64,000 bases of DNA from Ziziphus jujuba (lineage: Eukaryota; Streptophyta; Magnoliopsida; Rosales; Rhamnaceae). Location: positions 28,581,501-28,645,500 of the forward strand of contig NC_083383.1 of assembly GCF_031755915.1 (NCBI RefSeq), given 5' to 3'. Position 1 is the first letter of the stretch. Each line of letters opens with the position of its first letter. The notes beneath the pieces are model-generated. The model was not told the DNA's origin. It searched no databases and saw nothing but the letters and a program-made list of their open reading frames with translations. Of this stretch, positions 13,698-26,441 are shown piece after piece. A program made the position numbers and the translations under genes.

Positions 13698-16260
13698 ATG
13701 GCGTTGAACAACGGACTGAGATCCGCCGCCAAGCTCATTCAATCTTCTAATCCAAAGCTTGGTCAGTTTCTTTTCCTCTTCGTCTTTCTTTTCTTTTTTC
13801 TAATTTAGGGTTTTATAATATATATATATTTATATATATGTGTACTGTGCTCCTCAATAAGCTTCTTTATATGAAAATGCTAATCGTAGGTTTTCCTTCT
13901 TCTCTTTACCCTAGTAACAAACGGAACACCATTGAATAATTTCCCAATAGACTCGTTCATTAGCTTGCGATTCCTTTTTTTTTTTTTTTTTTTAATGTAA
14001 CTGTTTTGACCGAATGAAAATTTTCCCTTTGGATTTTGAGCCTGTTGAGAACTGAAATCGAACTGTAACTGCCTGTCGTGTCCCTGTTTTTGAACTTGAA
14101 GATCGATATATTCATTCGTAGTCTTCTTGGGAAGTTCGACGAATATTCATTCTGTGAAATTAGATTATAGGATGATGATCGTAGATATCCCACGTAGTTT
14201 TGCTGAGAGATGTAGTAGTTATTCCATGGTTGAATTTCTACAAAGTTTCTTTTCCAGATTTTCACTAAAGGTCAATTTGTAGAGTTGGAACGTAAAGAAA
14301 ATAAAATAATATCTATGTATATACATATATATTATGCCTGGAGAGAGAGAGAGAGAGAGAGAGACCATATAGATTGAAACTTGCAATGCTATTGAGTTAT
14401 GACCAGTAAGAAAATTTTTTTGGGTATTCAGTGATTTTAGATTCAGAAACTGGTTGCATGGGTTTGGATTTTTGACCATATATGGGTGTAGGTGGTTGCA
14501 AGGAGGAGGAGAAATGAGAAGATCATGGTAGGAATAAATCAAAATTGCATACATTTTGTTAATGAAAATTATATATTTTTCTCTTAAAAAAGACTTGTTT
14601 ATATTGAATCAAAATCCAAACAAAACAAGGACAAGTAAAATACTACAATTGATACTTTTGTGGGCACATCTAGCCATGTATTTATACAGCTTGAATATTG
14701 GGATGGAACTACTTTAGTGTGCTAGAATATAATTTTAATAAAATTATTGTAACATCTGGACAATATGAATAGATAACTAACTAAACAAGTAAATAAAAAT
14801 ATGAATGTTCATAGTAAATGGTTTGGTGATGATTAAATTCAGAATGCTTGCATAACTTAATGATTATTTGGAGTTTTATGATATGATTATGAATGGTATA
14901 TTTCAATATTAACACATCTGTACTATATGATATCCTTTTTCTAGAATGCCTAGCAAGCAGCATATCATTTCATTAGTTTAAATATGCCAATTTAAGATTG
15001 CATTTGTTATTTTGATTTTTGGATTTAATATTATTTTAGAGTTTCTGTGTCATCAAATGTAGTTTGCTTGGGGTTTTGTTCATTCCTTAATTTGGGGGTT
15101 TGGTTTTATGCCCTGTTTTGGATTGTACTGATTCTTATTATTAGTTTAATAGATTAAGGCCTGATAATGACTTGGAATTACAGAATCCTGCTCCTTCCTC
15201 TGTGTTATTCTCTTCCTTTAAGTTTCTCTTTGCCCTAATTTGTCTCTCTCTCTCCTCTCTTTCATTGCTGTAGAGCTGTTTGTTCATTGGGAAGATTTTC
15301 CAATTAAATCATCAAAGTTTATATTCTTCTCACTGATTCTAGATGGGTTTGAATTCCTAAAGCTAACTGCTAAAGCAAATACAAAGCTACAAAGATGAGA
15401 AATAAAACTTAGTATCATGAAAATACCCACAGCAACCCCATGGCCAAACTATATCCCATCTGCAACACATCTATGTGTAATGATAGATACAATTGACTTC
15501 TGAATAACCAGAAATCACATGTGGAACCCAACTGCTTGCAAATGCCAAGATTAATTTGATAACTGAACTTCTGCCTGCAGAGCAGCTCAACTTTCAACTA
15601 CTCAATTGCTTAGTTGGTATACATTTGTTATACTGGTGTTAGAGATGTATAACATGTTATGTCCTATGCAACTTAATTTTGATTGGAGGTGGAGGTCAAC
15701 ATAAAGTTACCATTGAACTTTGCTTTCTGTGCATATGCTCGCAAAACTTAAATTGTAAATCATTTTTTTTTTTTTTTTTTTGCCAGTATACCAGAGTCTA
15801 TCTAATTTCATTTGCTTGTTTTAAAGTATAATGCTTGGCCTTTGGGCCGTAGGAGCATCCACTGCTGGTATTCAACTAGCCCTTGTTAGTGGAAATTTCA
15901 ACTGGAGGGAGGGAGGGAAGGAGGGAGGGAGGGGAAGGGGCTGTTGATGTCCGATCAAATAGATTTTGTTATCATTTTATTGGCTTGTCCTGTTTCTGTT
16001 TCAAGTATTGATGGCAGTTTGTTGTCTTGGCCTTTGAAGCAGGGATTAGAGGTTTCCACTCAACTGGAGTGAGAAGGATGGGAGGAGGACATGGTCACGA
16101 TGAACCACACTACCTTCATGCGAAGCATATGTACAACTTGGACCAGGTGAAATATCAGAAGGTGAAGATGCCTCTTGCTGTCTTTACTGCCTTTAGCATT
16201 GGCGTCGCCGTTCCTGTGTTTGCTGTTATTTTCCAACAAAGGAAGACTGCATCAGCTTAA
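13698..16260 (+). CDS. Small mitochondrial inner-membrane protein, cytochrome c oxidase subunit 7c-like
   Basis: Two exons, 13698-13761 and 16043-16260, joined in phase 1 (donor GTCAGT, acceptor GAAGCAG), give a 93-residue protein. The N-terminus is basic, rich in Ser/Ala and free of acidic residues, as in mitochondrial presequences. A conserved core follows: GFHSTGVRRMGGGHGHDEP at about residues 25-43. One membrane helix lies at about residues 64-85, with a short basic tail QQRKT. The layout (cleavable presequence, short matrix part, one C-terminal helix) fits the COX7c family, and Arabidopsis has a close relative of unknown or complex-IV-associated annotation. The COX7c assignment is from remembered resemblance and is moderate. 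The 2.3-kb intron is large for a gene this small. A His-rich GGHGHDEPH motif could bind metal, but that is speculation. Confidence 0.75.
13762..16042 (+). other. Intron of the COX7c-like gene, 2281 nt
   Basis: AT-rich intron with (AT)n near 13820-13840, (GA)n at about 14340-14363, and a GGGA-rich stretch at about 15905-15940. No convincing embedded gene or transposon is visible on either strand. Confidence 0.7.
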
Positions 16261-16736
16261 GTTCGTCATAAAATGCTTCTTGTCTGCAATAACTGGGATG
16301 GCATTCAACTTCCTTTTTATTAGACTGGGTTTGGTTGGTTTACAGTTCTTGGATTTTTATTGTCTTAAAACTTCTTCTGTGTAGAGGATATTTCTTACCC
16401 GGTTGCTTTTAACTATGAGCTACCATGAAGTTACTGCATGAACGTTTTGGATTGGGACTGCAATCGTTCTTAGGCCTCTTAAGTTGATGGGTTATTTTAT
16501 AATTTTTTATTTTCTGAATTCCATAAAACAACAGGAAATCTTGGGAAAACAAGTTTGCCTTCTTCTCTGCAAATGGGTGAGTGAATATCAATTGATTTGG
16601 TAATGTTTTCCTTCCAAGAGGATCTTATTTACTTTTACGTAATGTGTTATATGAATATGACCAAATTTTAAGCCGTATCCGTTTGTGATGTAATTACCAA
16701 TTTCATAATCGATTCAACTAGAAAAGAACATCTTAT

Positions 16737-16779
16737 CCCCCCCCCCCCCCCCCCCCCACAAAAAAAAAAAAAAAAAAAA
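16737..16779. repeat. C21 tract followed by A20 tract
   Basis: Twenty-one consecutive C, then ACA, then A up to 16779. Such a homopolymer pair is rare in this otherwise AT-rich DNA, and its exact length is likely unreliable. Confidence 0.85.
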
Positions 16780-17039
16780 GACGAAAAACAAAAAAGAAAA
16801 TCTTTTTTATAATTCTAAAAGTATAGATACAATTTATAGAGTTTTAATTAAGAATTTTTTTTTTTCACAAATTGTTTACAAATCAAATATTATTTTATGA
16901 AAATTTCTCATAACGGCTTTAGGTAAAATTGATAATTATGGAAATTATACATAAAAAATTTCTATTAGAATATTTTTGAGTAATGGAAAGATATATTTAT
17001 TATAATATTTGATCTTAAAATCATAAACGTTTATAAAAA

Positions 17040-17290
17040 TATTTGATATATATTTATGAATATATTTGAAATGTTCAGTCATATATGTTTGAATATATTT
17101 GATATTTTTGTATTTTAAGACCTTCAATTGCATATTTCTAAATGCATTTGAAATGTTCAATCGTATATTTTTAGATATATCAAATATATTCATATCTAAA
17201 AACAATCAATCACATATTTTTAAATATATTTAAAATATTCAACTATATATTTGTACACACATTTTAAATATACAACCATATATTTCTAAC
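17040..17290. repeat. Degenerate AT-rich tandem repeat
   Basis: About four diverged copies of a motif of the kind AAATGTTCAATC-ATATATTTTTA, spaced roughly 50-60 bp apart. Examples: GAAATGTTCAGTCATATATG near 17068, GAAATGTTCAATCGTATATT near 17150, AAAATATTCAACTATATATT near 17231. There are no coding features. Confidence 0.5.
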
Positions 17291-18096
17291 ATAAATATGT
17301 TTAATCAGTAAATATCTTTAATAATAATTTTAAATAAAAAAATTATAAATTTATAATGGAATTTTATAGAAAATCGTTTGGTAGTGCAAATAGAATTTGT
17401 TTTAAAAAAAAAAAAAGAAAAGAAAAGAATGAAAAAATGATATAGTCTGTGGTACTTTTGCAAAATTGGAAGACGTTTGGTGTGAAATTTGAAAATGTTT
17501 CTCTTCGTTTTTTATTATTTTATCTTGGGGTGGTGGGATTCCAATATAGATAAAACTTCTTTCAAAAAAAATATAATAAATATGGAACATATACAGACGA
17601 GAAAAAAATAATCTCCTTTTTTGGCATGGAAAAAATTGTTTGGTTTTTGTGAAACAAGAAGATGGAAAATTGTTTCCTTACAAAACCAAACAGAACCCTT
17701 AAATGATATAATGAAAACTGATACAAACTAATATTGTTTCTTCTTCTTCTTCTTTTTTTTTTTTTTTTTTTTTCAAATAAAAAACTAAAATTGTTTTTAG
17801 TAGCTCAGTAGCACGTTTGAAAGAATTTTTTTTTTTTTTTTTTGGGTGTCATCATAAGTTAAAAGAGATTATTAGACAACAAAGTTAAAATAAATAAATA
17901 AAACTGATAAAAAGTAAAAATAAAGAAATGAAGAAATGGTGAAATTAAATAAAATTGGGAAAAAAAAAAAAATTAAGTGCTCTGCCTCATGATCTGTCTT
18001 ACGCCGGATTGTAGGGGCACTTAGCGCCAGTCAATAAACAAACTTGGGTTGAAGAAGGTGAGGCTTTCTGTTCCGCCATTGCCAAGAAAATGAAAG

Positions 18097-20118
18097 ATGG
18101 TGAAATCTTCTTCTTCAGTTACTCCATATCTCAATCGCTTCTCAAGTTTCTCAAGCGTTGGGATTTGGAACTCCACCATAAGAGAAGCTGTGAACCAAGG
18201 CCAGGCACACAGAGCCATCCTTCTCTTTCGCCAAATGAAACAAAGTGGTTTGGAACCTGATAACTTCACTTTTCCCTTCGTTGCCAAAGCCTGTTCTAAG
18301 CTCTCTGATCCCAAACTTCCCCTAGTCTTTCATCCCCATGTTCTGAAATCCTCTGTTGGGTCTCATGTCTTTGTTCAAACGGCCATTGTTGATATGTATA
18401 CAAAGTGTGGACTGTTGGCTGACGCGTACAATGTGTTTGAGCGAATGCCAGAAAGAGATGTAGCTTCTTGGAATGCAATGGTTGTAGGTTTTTCTCAATC
18501 GGGGTGTCTTGATAGGGTGTTATATGTATTCCGTCGTATGAGGTTTGCAGGGTTTCAACCTGACTCTGTGACTGTCATGGGGTTGACTCAAGCATGCTTG
18601 CGTTCCAAGGATTTGAAAATGGTGAAAGCTATTCATTCATTTGGAATTCGAACTGGGATGGATGCTGATGTTTCGGTTACTAACACTTGGATTGGTGCCT
18701 ATTCCAAATGCGGTGATTTGGATTTGGCCAAGCTCTTATTTGATGGGATGGAGTTGAGTTTGAGGACTGTTATCTCATGGAATTCTATGATAGCAGGATT
18801 TGCAAACTTTGAAAATTTTCTAGATGCTCTAAATTGTTACAAAAGGATGTTGCTTGATGGGCATAGTCCTGATGCAAGCACTATTCTAAGCCTACTAGCA
18901 TCATGTGTGAAACCTGAGACTCTGTTTCAAGGGACACTTATTCATTGTCATGCAATTCAACTTGGTTGTGTTTCAGATGTTTCTGTCGTTAACACACTAA
19001 TATCTATGTATTCCAAGTGCGATGATGTTATTTCTGCAAGACTTTTATTTGATGGCATGTCTCATAGGACTTGTGTTTCATGGACTGCAATCGTTAGTGG
19101 GTATTCCCAGAAAGGTGATTTGGATGAGGCGTTGAGATTGTTTCATGCTATGGAAGCAGCTGGCGAGAAACCTGATTTAGTTACTATGCTTTCTCTGATT
19201 TCAGGCTGCAGCCAAGCTGGAGCACTCGAGCTTGGAAAATGGATTCACAGCTATGCATTTTCACATGGGTTAAGAGAGAACATAGTAGTTTGCAATGCAT
19301 TAATTGATATGTATGCAAAATGTGGAAGTATGAGTGATGCTCGGGAGCTGTTCTATCTCATGCCAGAGAGAACTGTTGTCTCTTGGACAACTATGATTTC
19401 AGGGTGTGCTTTGAATGGTGAATTTAAAGAAGCTTTGGATCTTTTCTATCTGATGTTGGAGTTGGGCTTGAAACCAAACCATATCACATTTCTTGCAGTT
19501 CTTCAAGCTTGCACTCATGCAGGTCTCCTTGATAAAGGAACTGAGTGTTTTTCTATGATGACAAATGTCTACAACATAACTCCTGGCTTAGACCACTACT
19601 CCTGCATTGCTGACCTTCTTGGCCGTCGGGGAATGTTAAAAGAAGCATTGAAGCTCATTCAAAGTATGCCAATCGAGCCTGACATTGGCATATGGAGTGC
19701 ATTACTTGCTGCTTGTAAAAATCACCGTAACTTAGAGATTGGTGAGTATGTGTCTCGTCATATCTTTAAATTGGACCCTCAGGTTGCAGTTCCATACGTT
19801 GAGATGGCTAATATATATGCTTCAGATGGAAAGTGGGATGGAGTTGCAGCAATAAGAACAATGATGAAAAATAACAAAGTGAAAAAATCACCAGGACAAA
19901 GTGTTATTCTAGTGAACGGGAAGCCTCATGTGTTTACAGTTGAAGATAGAGGTCATCCTGAGAGTTTGCATATATATACAATGTTAGAGAATTTAATTTT
20001 GCAGTTAAAAGAAGAAGGATACACACCACTGGCAGAGGAAACTTTCAAACATGAATTGTTTGAAGCTCCGCATAACAAAATTACTCTCTCTGACTTTTAT
20101 GGATATTCTTCTTTATGA
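18097..20118 (+). CDS. PLS-class pentatricopeptide repeat protein, At4g19191-like, E subgroup
   Basis: Single-exon gene of 673 codons; intronless structure is typical of PPR genes. PPR proteins bind organellar RNA one repeat per base and act in editing, splicing or stability. After a Ser-rich N-terminus with no acidic residues (organelle targeting likely) come alternating P, L and S repeats. Recognisable phrases are ERMPERDVASWNAMVVGFSQ, YSKCGDLDLAKLLFDGM and NALIDMYAKCGSMSDARELF. From about residue 531 (IWSALLAACKNH) an E domain and a partial E+ region follow, ending near 670. There is no DYW deaminase domain, so if it edits RNA it needs a partner. The sequence closely recalls Arabidopsis At4g19191, annotated mitochondrial. 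The start is the first in-frame ATG; another ATG 7 nt upstream is out of frame and overlaps it. Confidence 0.94.
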   Translation: MVKSSSSVTPYLNRFSSFSSVGIWNSTIREAVNQGQAHRAILLFRQMKQSGLEPDNFTFPFVAKACSKLSDPKLPLVFHPHVLKSSVGSHVFVQTAIVDMYTKCGLLADAYNVFERMPERDVASWNAMVVGFSQSGCLDRVLYVFRRMRFAGFQPDSVTVMGLTQACLRSKDLKMVKAIHSFGIRTGMDADVSVTNTWIGAYSKCGDLDLAKLLFDGMELSLRTVISWNSMIAGFANFENFLDALNCYKRMLLDGHSPDASTILSLLASCVKPETLFQGTLIHCHAIQLGCVSDVSVVNTLISMYSKCDDVISARLLFDGMSHRTCVSWTAIVSGYSQKGDLDEALRLFHAMEAAGEKPDLVTMLSLISGCSQAGALELGKWIHSYAFSHGLRENIVVCNALIDMYAKCGSMSDARELFYLMPERTVVSWTTMISGCALNGEFKEALDLFYLMLELGLKPNHITFLAVLQACTHAGLLDKGTECFSMMTNVYNITPGLDHYSCIADLLGRRGMLKEALKLIQSMPIEPDIGIWSALLAACKNHRNLEIGEYVSRHIFKLDPQVAVPYVEMANIYASDGKWDGVAAIRTMMKNNKVKKSPGQSVILVNGKPHVFTVEDRGHPESLHIYTMLENLILQLKEEGYTPLAEETFKHELFEAPHNKITLSDFYGYSSL

Positions 20119-21825
20119 GTCTCCTGTGGTTTTCTTCTAATGTCGGAAATCTGCCTAACCATGTATTTTGGTTATTTTTATGTGCTGCCTATGAGTTTTG
20201 ACAAGGAAAAGGTCTTCTTTAGAAGCTAGCGCAAAATACTTGGTTGAAAGGGGGTATTATCCTTGCTTTAGCAAAGCTAACACGGTTTCTATATCCTACT
20301 GAAAAGATAGAATTAGCAAGAACAGGCTCAAACTCAGATGATAAGTTGGAATCCATCTCACAAGTACCGTGTGAAAATTTTAGGTACACCAACTGAAGGA
20401 AGTAACAAAGTTCAAAGGCTCACCTGATGAATTACTTGCAGTGTAAGGTTTGATAATTAGTTCACCCAAATTCTTGTTCCATAAACCTGCAATTTTATTC
20501 AATTGATTGTTAACAAACTCAAAAGTCATAAGTACTGCAAAATATGTGTGTTTTTATCATAGTTAGAGTCTACATACTTGCATCGGTGCATGCTGCCATT
20601 TTGTGCTGGTTCTGTAAATGGTCAAACCAAAAGAGAAAAAATGGTGACTTTCAAGTACTTCATCGTCGTGTCTCTTTTATCATAATCCTCACCTTGAAGT
20701 ATGCTTTCTTATGTGTAAAATGATACTGTTTTATTAAATTTTCTAGAAAGCAAATGTAAAAGGTATGACACTGATACTTATTTTCCTTCTGGACTTGATA
20801 TTTGCCACTGAAATCTCACAGTTAGAATATCCAAAAAAGAAGAACTGACATTCTTTTTTGGTTTATTTTCCACTCTTATTGTGTCTAAATGCACCTGCTT
20901 TTTGGGTTTTGATTAGGTTAACAATGGGATAACCCATCTATTTGACTATTATGAAGCTTGTGGAGAAGGATTTCAAAAGAACAATTAATTAATAAGCCAT
21001 CCACTTTATTTATTTATATTTTCTGAAACCTCTATATACTTTTTAAGGAGCTGCATTTGCGTTAATGGCAGAATGGTGTATCTCCCTTTGAATAAGAAAT
21101 GCTGTTTCTGTGTGATATTTTTGCAAATTTAATACAAAAATTTGATCAAAACTGAGTGACTCTCCTTGCGGTTTAAAATGTCTGTAGTGTGGATATATAC
21201 CATTGTATTTTCATTTATTAATCATGAATATACCCATTATAAAATAAATATTACAAGTGAATAGTTGAAAATTAGACGAGTTTACACTGATAATATTTAG
21301 ACCATTAGATCTGTCTTTGAGAACAAGCTTGTATTTGATTTCTTAAAGGGAAATTTCATGTAATAGCCTCTACGGAGACTCAATTTATATACATTTTTTA
21401 AGACCATAAAAAGCGTTAAAATTTTGAAGGAAATAATTTTTTATTTTATTTAAAAAAAAAAACATTTTCATAATGACTGAGATTATCGAAAATTGAAAGA
21501 AAAAAAAAGTAATCAAATAAAAATAATAGTATGATGCTTTTTATTTATCATAAAAAATAAAAAAATAAATGGAAAATGAAAATGGTAATGGTAGATAGAA
21601 AGCAGGGAAGAAGAGCGACAAGTACAATAAGGAAGCTCTACTATGCATGAAAGAAGTGGAAGGACACGAACACGTCATCAGTTTCACCGGTGTGTTTGGT
21701 TTGAAGAAAGTTGAAATCTCCGCCTGGTTTCGATGAATTCGAGGACACCCTGAAGATTTTCCCAATTTTCACACATTTTCTTACTTTAATTTCCCCATAT
21801 ATCCTATTCATTCAATCTTCTTCTC

Positions 21826-21877
<52 letters not shown>

Positions 21878-21891
21878 AAGCAAAAGCAAAA
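20119..21891. other. Intergenic region, PPR gene to EMB3003
   Basis: Holds the PPR 3' UTR and the EMB3003 promoter and leader. It is AT-rich, with no supported gene or transposon. The leader ends in a long CT tract. Confidence 0.6.
21831..21874. repeat. (CT)22 microsatellite in EMB3003 leader
   Basis: Uninterrupted CT repeat ending 17 nt before the EMB3003 start codon, so it lies in the 5' UTR if transcription starts upstream of it. CT/GA leader repeats are common in plants and can affect expression. Confidence 0.85.
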
Positions 21892-24800
21892 ATGGCTCAG
21901 CTTCTGAATGCTTCCTTTATCCCCACCACCTCGTCCCATACCCTTAGACGGACCCCGAATTTCCCACCGGGTATCTGCATTTCGGGTCGCAGGAGCAGGA
22001 CCCAAGTGCAGGCCAAGATCCGGGAGATCTTCATGCCGGCCCTCAGCTCCACTATGACCGAGGGAAAGATCGTGTCTTGGGTCAAGTCTGAAGGTGATCA
22101 GCTCTCCAAGGGCGAGAGCGTCGTCGTCGTCGAGTCCGATAAGGCCGACATGGATGTCGAAACTTTCTACGATGGGTATCTGGCCGCGATTATGGTCGAG
22201 GAAGGTGGTGTCGCCGCCGTCGGTTCTGCCATTGCTCTCTTGGCCGAAACCGAGTCCGAGATCGATGAGGCCAGGGCCAAAGCCAATTCTTCTTCTCAAT
22301 CTTTATCCTCATCCTCATCATCAACACCGCCACCAGCTCCGCAACCACAGACGGGGAAGATTGCGGAAAATGTGGGTCCCGCACCTGTTTCTCCGCCGGT
22401 GAAGACGGTGGCAGCGGCGTCTTCGGCGCACCCGGCGTCGGAAGGAGGGAAGAGGATTGTGGCGTCGCCGTATGCGAAGAAGCTGGCAAAGGAGCTGAAA
22501 GTGGACTTGGGGAGAGTGGTGGGAAGTGGGCCGTTGGGGAGGATTGTTGCAAAGGATGTTGAAGCTGCAGCTTCAAGTGCTGCTGAGGCAGCTGCCACGG
22601 CGGCAACAGCCGGTGCCGCAACCAGCGCGGCTGTGCCGGGAATTGAGTTGGGGACTGTGGTTCCGTTCACTACAATGCAGAGTGCGGTGAGCAGAAACAT
22701 GGTGGAAAGTCTATCAGTGCCAACCTTTAGAGTTGGATACACTATCACCACCGATGCACTTGATGCTCTTTACAAGAAGGTAACTTGAATTTTACATTTT
22801 GATTGATTTGATTCTTTTGAAGGATTTTTAACTTGAAATTCATTATTTCACTACCTCTCTACCGTACACTTATCAGTTCTTAAATTGTTTGAATGTTTTG
22901 AGTTCTAGTCATTGAATATTGAAGTTTAGATATAGTGCGGGAAATCTTAATACGGCGTTTGAAATACTTCCGAGGGAAAGGTAGAGAGGTCGTTTGCTTG
23001 CCCCAAGTTGGGATTTATAAGAAGGATGTGAATCTTTTGTTGGCATTCTGATTCTCATTCTGGTCCATGTACTGCATTGGTAGCTTACTTTTCTTGAATA
23101 CTAATTTTGATTCATATAGCTTTCGTATGAGCATGTGTTCATGCTCATATATAAGGTTTATTGTGCTTCAAAAAGGTTGCATTAGTAGAAAGCTAATATA
23201 TCTATACATGTATATATGTATATCATAAATATTTTCTTCTTCTTTTCGTTTTGCTATTGATTAAGTATATTCTTGATGCTTTGTTGAAGGCAGGATTTAA
23301 TTTAAAGGAATTTGAACGCCTATTCAAGGATTTGAGATAAGGATTGAAAGAATGATTACTAATCATGCATATTCTTCTGTCCAGTGATTTCAGTAATGTG
23401 ATTTTTATGTTTTCTAGGTCAAGTCAAAAGGAGTTACCATGACGGCATTGCTTGCAAAGGCGACAGCACTTGCACTGGTCAAACATCCTGTGGTGAACTC
23501 TAGTTGTAGAGATGGTCAAAGCTTTGTCTATAATAGCAGCATCAACATTGCAGTTGCTGTAGCTATAGATGGTGGGTTGATTACACCAGTGCTTCAGGAT
23601 GCTGACAAGGTTTGTGTATCTCAATTTTGAGTTTTCTTTGTGGTAAGGAGGAGAGGTGGGAGGAACGTATATTACTGTTTGATTTCTGATGGGCTTTATC
23701 CCACTTTATTAGGTTGACATCTATTCATTGTCAAGAAAGTGGAAAGAACTAGTTGATAAGGCCCGGGCCAAGCAGCTGCAACCTCATGAATACAATACAG
23801 GTATGGTACTGGGTTATTCCATTACTTTTTGTACTTTTTGCCTAGTAACACAGCTACCTACATGTATAACCTTGCAAGATTCCCTTGTGTTAATTCATAT
23901 TATAGTTATAGTGTTGGCTATTGGGTATGCTTTATTTTAAATGTATAAATTGTGGACTTGTGTGGAAAAAAGTTTCAAATTCGTGGGAACTTTGATAATC
24001 TGGACAAAGAGATAGCTTTTCTAAATACTGGTGAAATGGGGAGGAACTTACCAGTAGTAAATCATGCATTTAATGCACTAGACGAGGTTAATTATGTTGG
24101 AATAAGTGTTTCCATATTAAACAAAGTTAATCATGCATTTAATTATGTTGAAAGTTGGAATTAGGGTTTCCCTTTGTCAAATTTCTTAGGGAAATCTGTT
24201 GCCCATTTTTATTTCAAATTATACATGATATTTCTATGATTCTGAGAAGAATCAAGGCAAATTTTACGTTTTAATGTCCAGGTGGGTGTTGGACGTAGGG
24301 CTGGCCAGCATCCATTTCAGTAGGTTGAAGATCTTTTGAAAATTGTAGGATCCTAGACAGCCTCAATCCAAGCAACTGTGTTAGCACCTTTCTCCTTGCA
24401 CAGTCTAAGCTTCATGCGTGTTTCTTTTTATTTTTTGTTCTTTTCTGGGGGTAGTTATCATGCAAGAGCTGTACCCAGTGTTTTTCAGAATTATAACGTT
24501 TGGAAAATTGGAATTTTGTTCCCTTGGGTGAATTTGTAGAATTCATGCCACTGCATGGTGAGGAAAGCAGACTTTTGGAAGATCCTATACTGAAGCTATT
24601 GTGGATTGCACCTTGTGATAATTTCCTTTTTTGATCTGTTATTCTTCTATCACTGCTTACCTTATATAGTTTTTTTGTTTTTATAATTCAGTTGACCTAC
24701 CCATGCATTCTCTTTGATTGATATTTAATCAACCTTTGCATTTGCTTTCTGTTTCACTAGGCACTTTCACTCTCTCTAATCTTGGGATGTTTGGAGTTGA

Positions 24801-25237
24801 TCGGTTTGATGCCATTCTGCCACCTGGAACTGTAAGTTTCTTGCTCATTTATCTCCCTCGTAGTCAGAGGGCAAGGACATATATGGATGAATTATTTTTA
24901 AGAGGGCAGAAATATATATATATATATATATATCTTTACACTCCCTTGTTTTATTCCATACAGGGAGCAATTATGGCTGTTGGAGCATCTCAGCCTACCG
25001 CTGTTGGTACCAAGGATGGTCGGATCGGTATGAAGAACCAAATGCAGGTAAGTAATCTCAACATATGCTTTAGTACGAGACTGATTGAATGAGTTTGCAG
25101 ACTCTAATGCTTATGGGTCACTATCCTTTCAGGTAAACGTCACGGCAGATCACCGTGTAATCTATGGTGCTGATCTTGCTTCCTTCTTGAAGACACTGGC
25201 GAGCATCATCGAAGATCCCAAAGATCTTACCTTCTAG
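21892..25237 (+). CDS. EMB3003: Dihydrolipoamide acetyltransferase (E2) of plastid pyruvate dehydrogenase
   Basis: E2 core subunit of the plastid pyruvate dehydrogenase complex; it transfers acetyl groups from lipoyl-lysine to CoA, feeding fatty-acid synthesis. Exons 21892-22779, 23418-23609, 23713-23800, 24761-24831, 24964-25047 and 25133-25237 join to 475 codons plus TAG. Layout: plastid transit peptide (about 1-40), lipoyl domain (42-120) with target Lys84 in ESDKADMDVE, Ser/Pro/Ala-rich linker, E1/E3-binding domain (about 188-223), Ala-rich linker, then the catalytic domain (253-475) with His448 in TADHRVIYGAD. The mitochondrial-type DHRxxDG motif reads DHRVIYG here, as I recall for plastid E2 enzymes. 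The ending SIIEDPKDLTF and the core AMVEEGG-type lipoyl sequence favour EMB3003 (At1g34430) over its paralogue LTA2. Exon 1 is GC-rich compared with the rest. Confidence 0.95.
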
Positions 25238-26441
25238 TCTCATTCTGACATCCTTATTACCAAATTGAGTGTCTTCATTTGCCAAGATTTTTTCCCCCCC
25301 TACCTAGCATGCTACAGTTGGTCTGATTCTTAGTCATCAATCTATTTTGGGAAGCTTGTTGGAAGGAATTCAAGAGCTAATTATTCTCTGATAAAAGTTT
25401 AGGAATGGAATTTTGAAGAGCTATAAGTTTATTGATTTCTATTTTCGGTCAATTTTCCAAGGAATCGAATGTATTAGATTATTGAGAGCGGTCATAAATT
25501 CGGCTGGTTTACTGGCTTATTATTGTTGTTATATTGATTAGAGTTTTTGGTTTTTTGGTTCCCCATTAGTTGTCTGGTTGCTAAGGTTGTGGTTAATTGT
25601 AAGTAATTTTCAGTGTTAAAAGAGCTTTGTTGAATTGAAAGTCTGGCATATATGATGATGGAAACTGTTCTATAAATTGTGGTCTTTACCTTAGTAACAG
25701 GATGATTGTGGTAAAGGTTTTGATGCACACGGTTTTGAGATAGTCACTGTTTGGTAATGAATTATAAAATTAAAAAAAAAAAAAAAATAGCTTAGATCAA
25801 TCAAAGAAGAAGGAGATGATAATAATAATAAGCTAAGCACTTAATGGATCATTTTTAACTTATAGTGGATCAATTTCGTACAAAAACTTAAATTTTAACC
25901 TAAGAATTCAATATTTGATGTGATGGTTGGCTCTTTGCAATTTAAGAACTTCAGTGTACAAGGCCTCTACGAAAACAGCAAGAGGAATGGCTTAAAGTTA
26001 AAAGGCAATACTTTCGCCAAAAAGAAAAACTATTTAATACCTAAAATTAAAATAAAATAAAATATTGCATTTGTGAGTGTTATCCTTGTAATTGTATGCC
26101 TGTGTGAATTGTTCAATTAATAAATACATTATATTTTTTATTTCACTGTATTTAATACGAGTATATGATTTATAATAATAAGTTCACAATAAGAATAATA
26201 CAAAATAAATAAATAAATAAATAAATAAAAGGTATAATTATATATAATATATTTCTTTTTCTTTTCTTCAGCAGATTGCCACTCGTCAAGCATATTTGTT
26301 TGGCTCGGGAGAAAATTTCTATTTTCATTTTCTTTTTTCCTGTCAGCGGTCGGTCGAAAATATTGAATTGTTGTGTATGAAAAAAAGCGAGTGTAACAAA
26401 AAATCCAAGCGGATAAAGGAGGAAAATTTAAATATTTGCAG
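25238..26441. other. Intergenic region, EMB3003 to exonuclease gene
   Basis: 3' UTR of EMB3003, then AT-rich DNA with an (AAAT)n stretch at about 26208-26229, then the promoter of the exonuclease gene. No other gene is supported. Confidence 0.6.

Larger units (their letters stand above)
16261..18096. other. Intergenic region, COX7c-like gene to PPR gene
   Basis: Contains the 3' UTR of the left gene, a C-tract/A-tract (16737-16779), a degenerate AT-rich tandem repeat (about 17040-17290) and several poly-T runs (17750-17773, 17827-17843). I see no gene. An ATG at 18090 opens an out-of-frame upstream frame overlapping the PPR start. Confidence 0.6.

Noticed and set aside
18090..18260. Upstream out-of-frame ATG overlapping the PPR start
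   Set aside because: It encodes no recognisable product. It may slightly affect translation, but it is not a gene.
21808..22751. Several minus-strand and alternative-frame open frames over EMB3003 exon 1
   Set aside because: The exon is GC-rich, which lengthens chance frames; the plus-strand frame has the lipoyl and binding domains.
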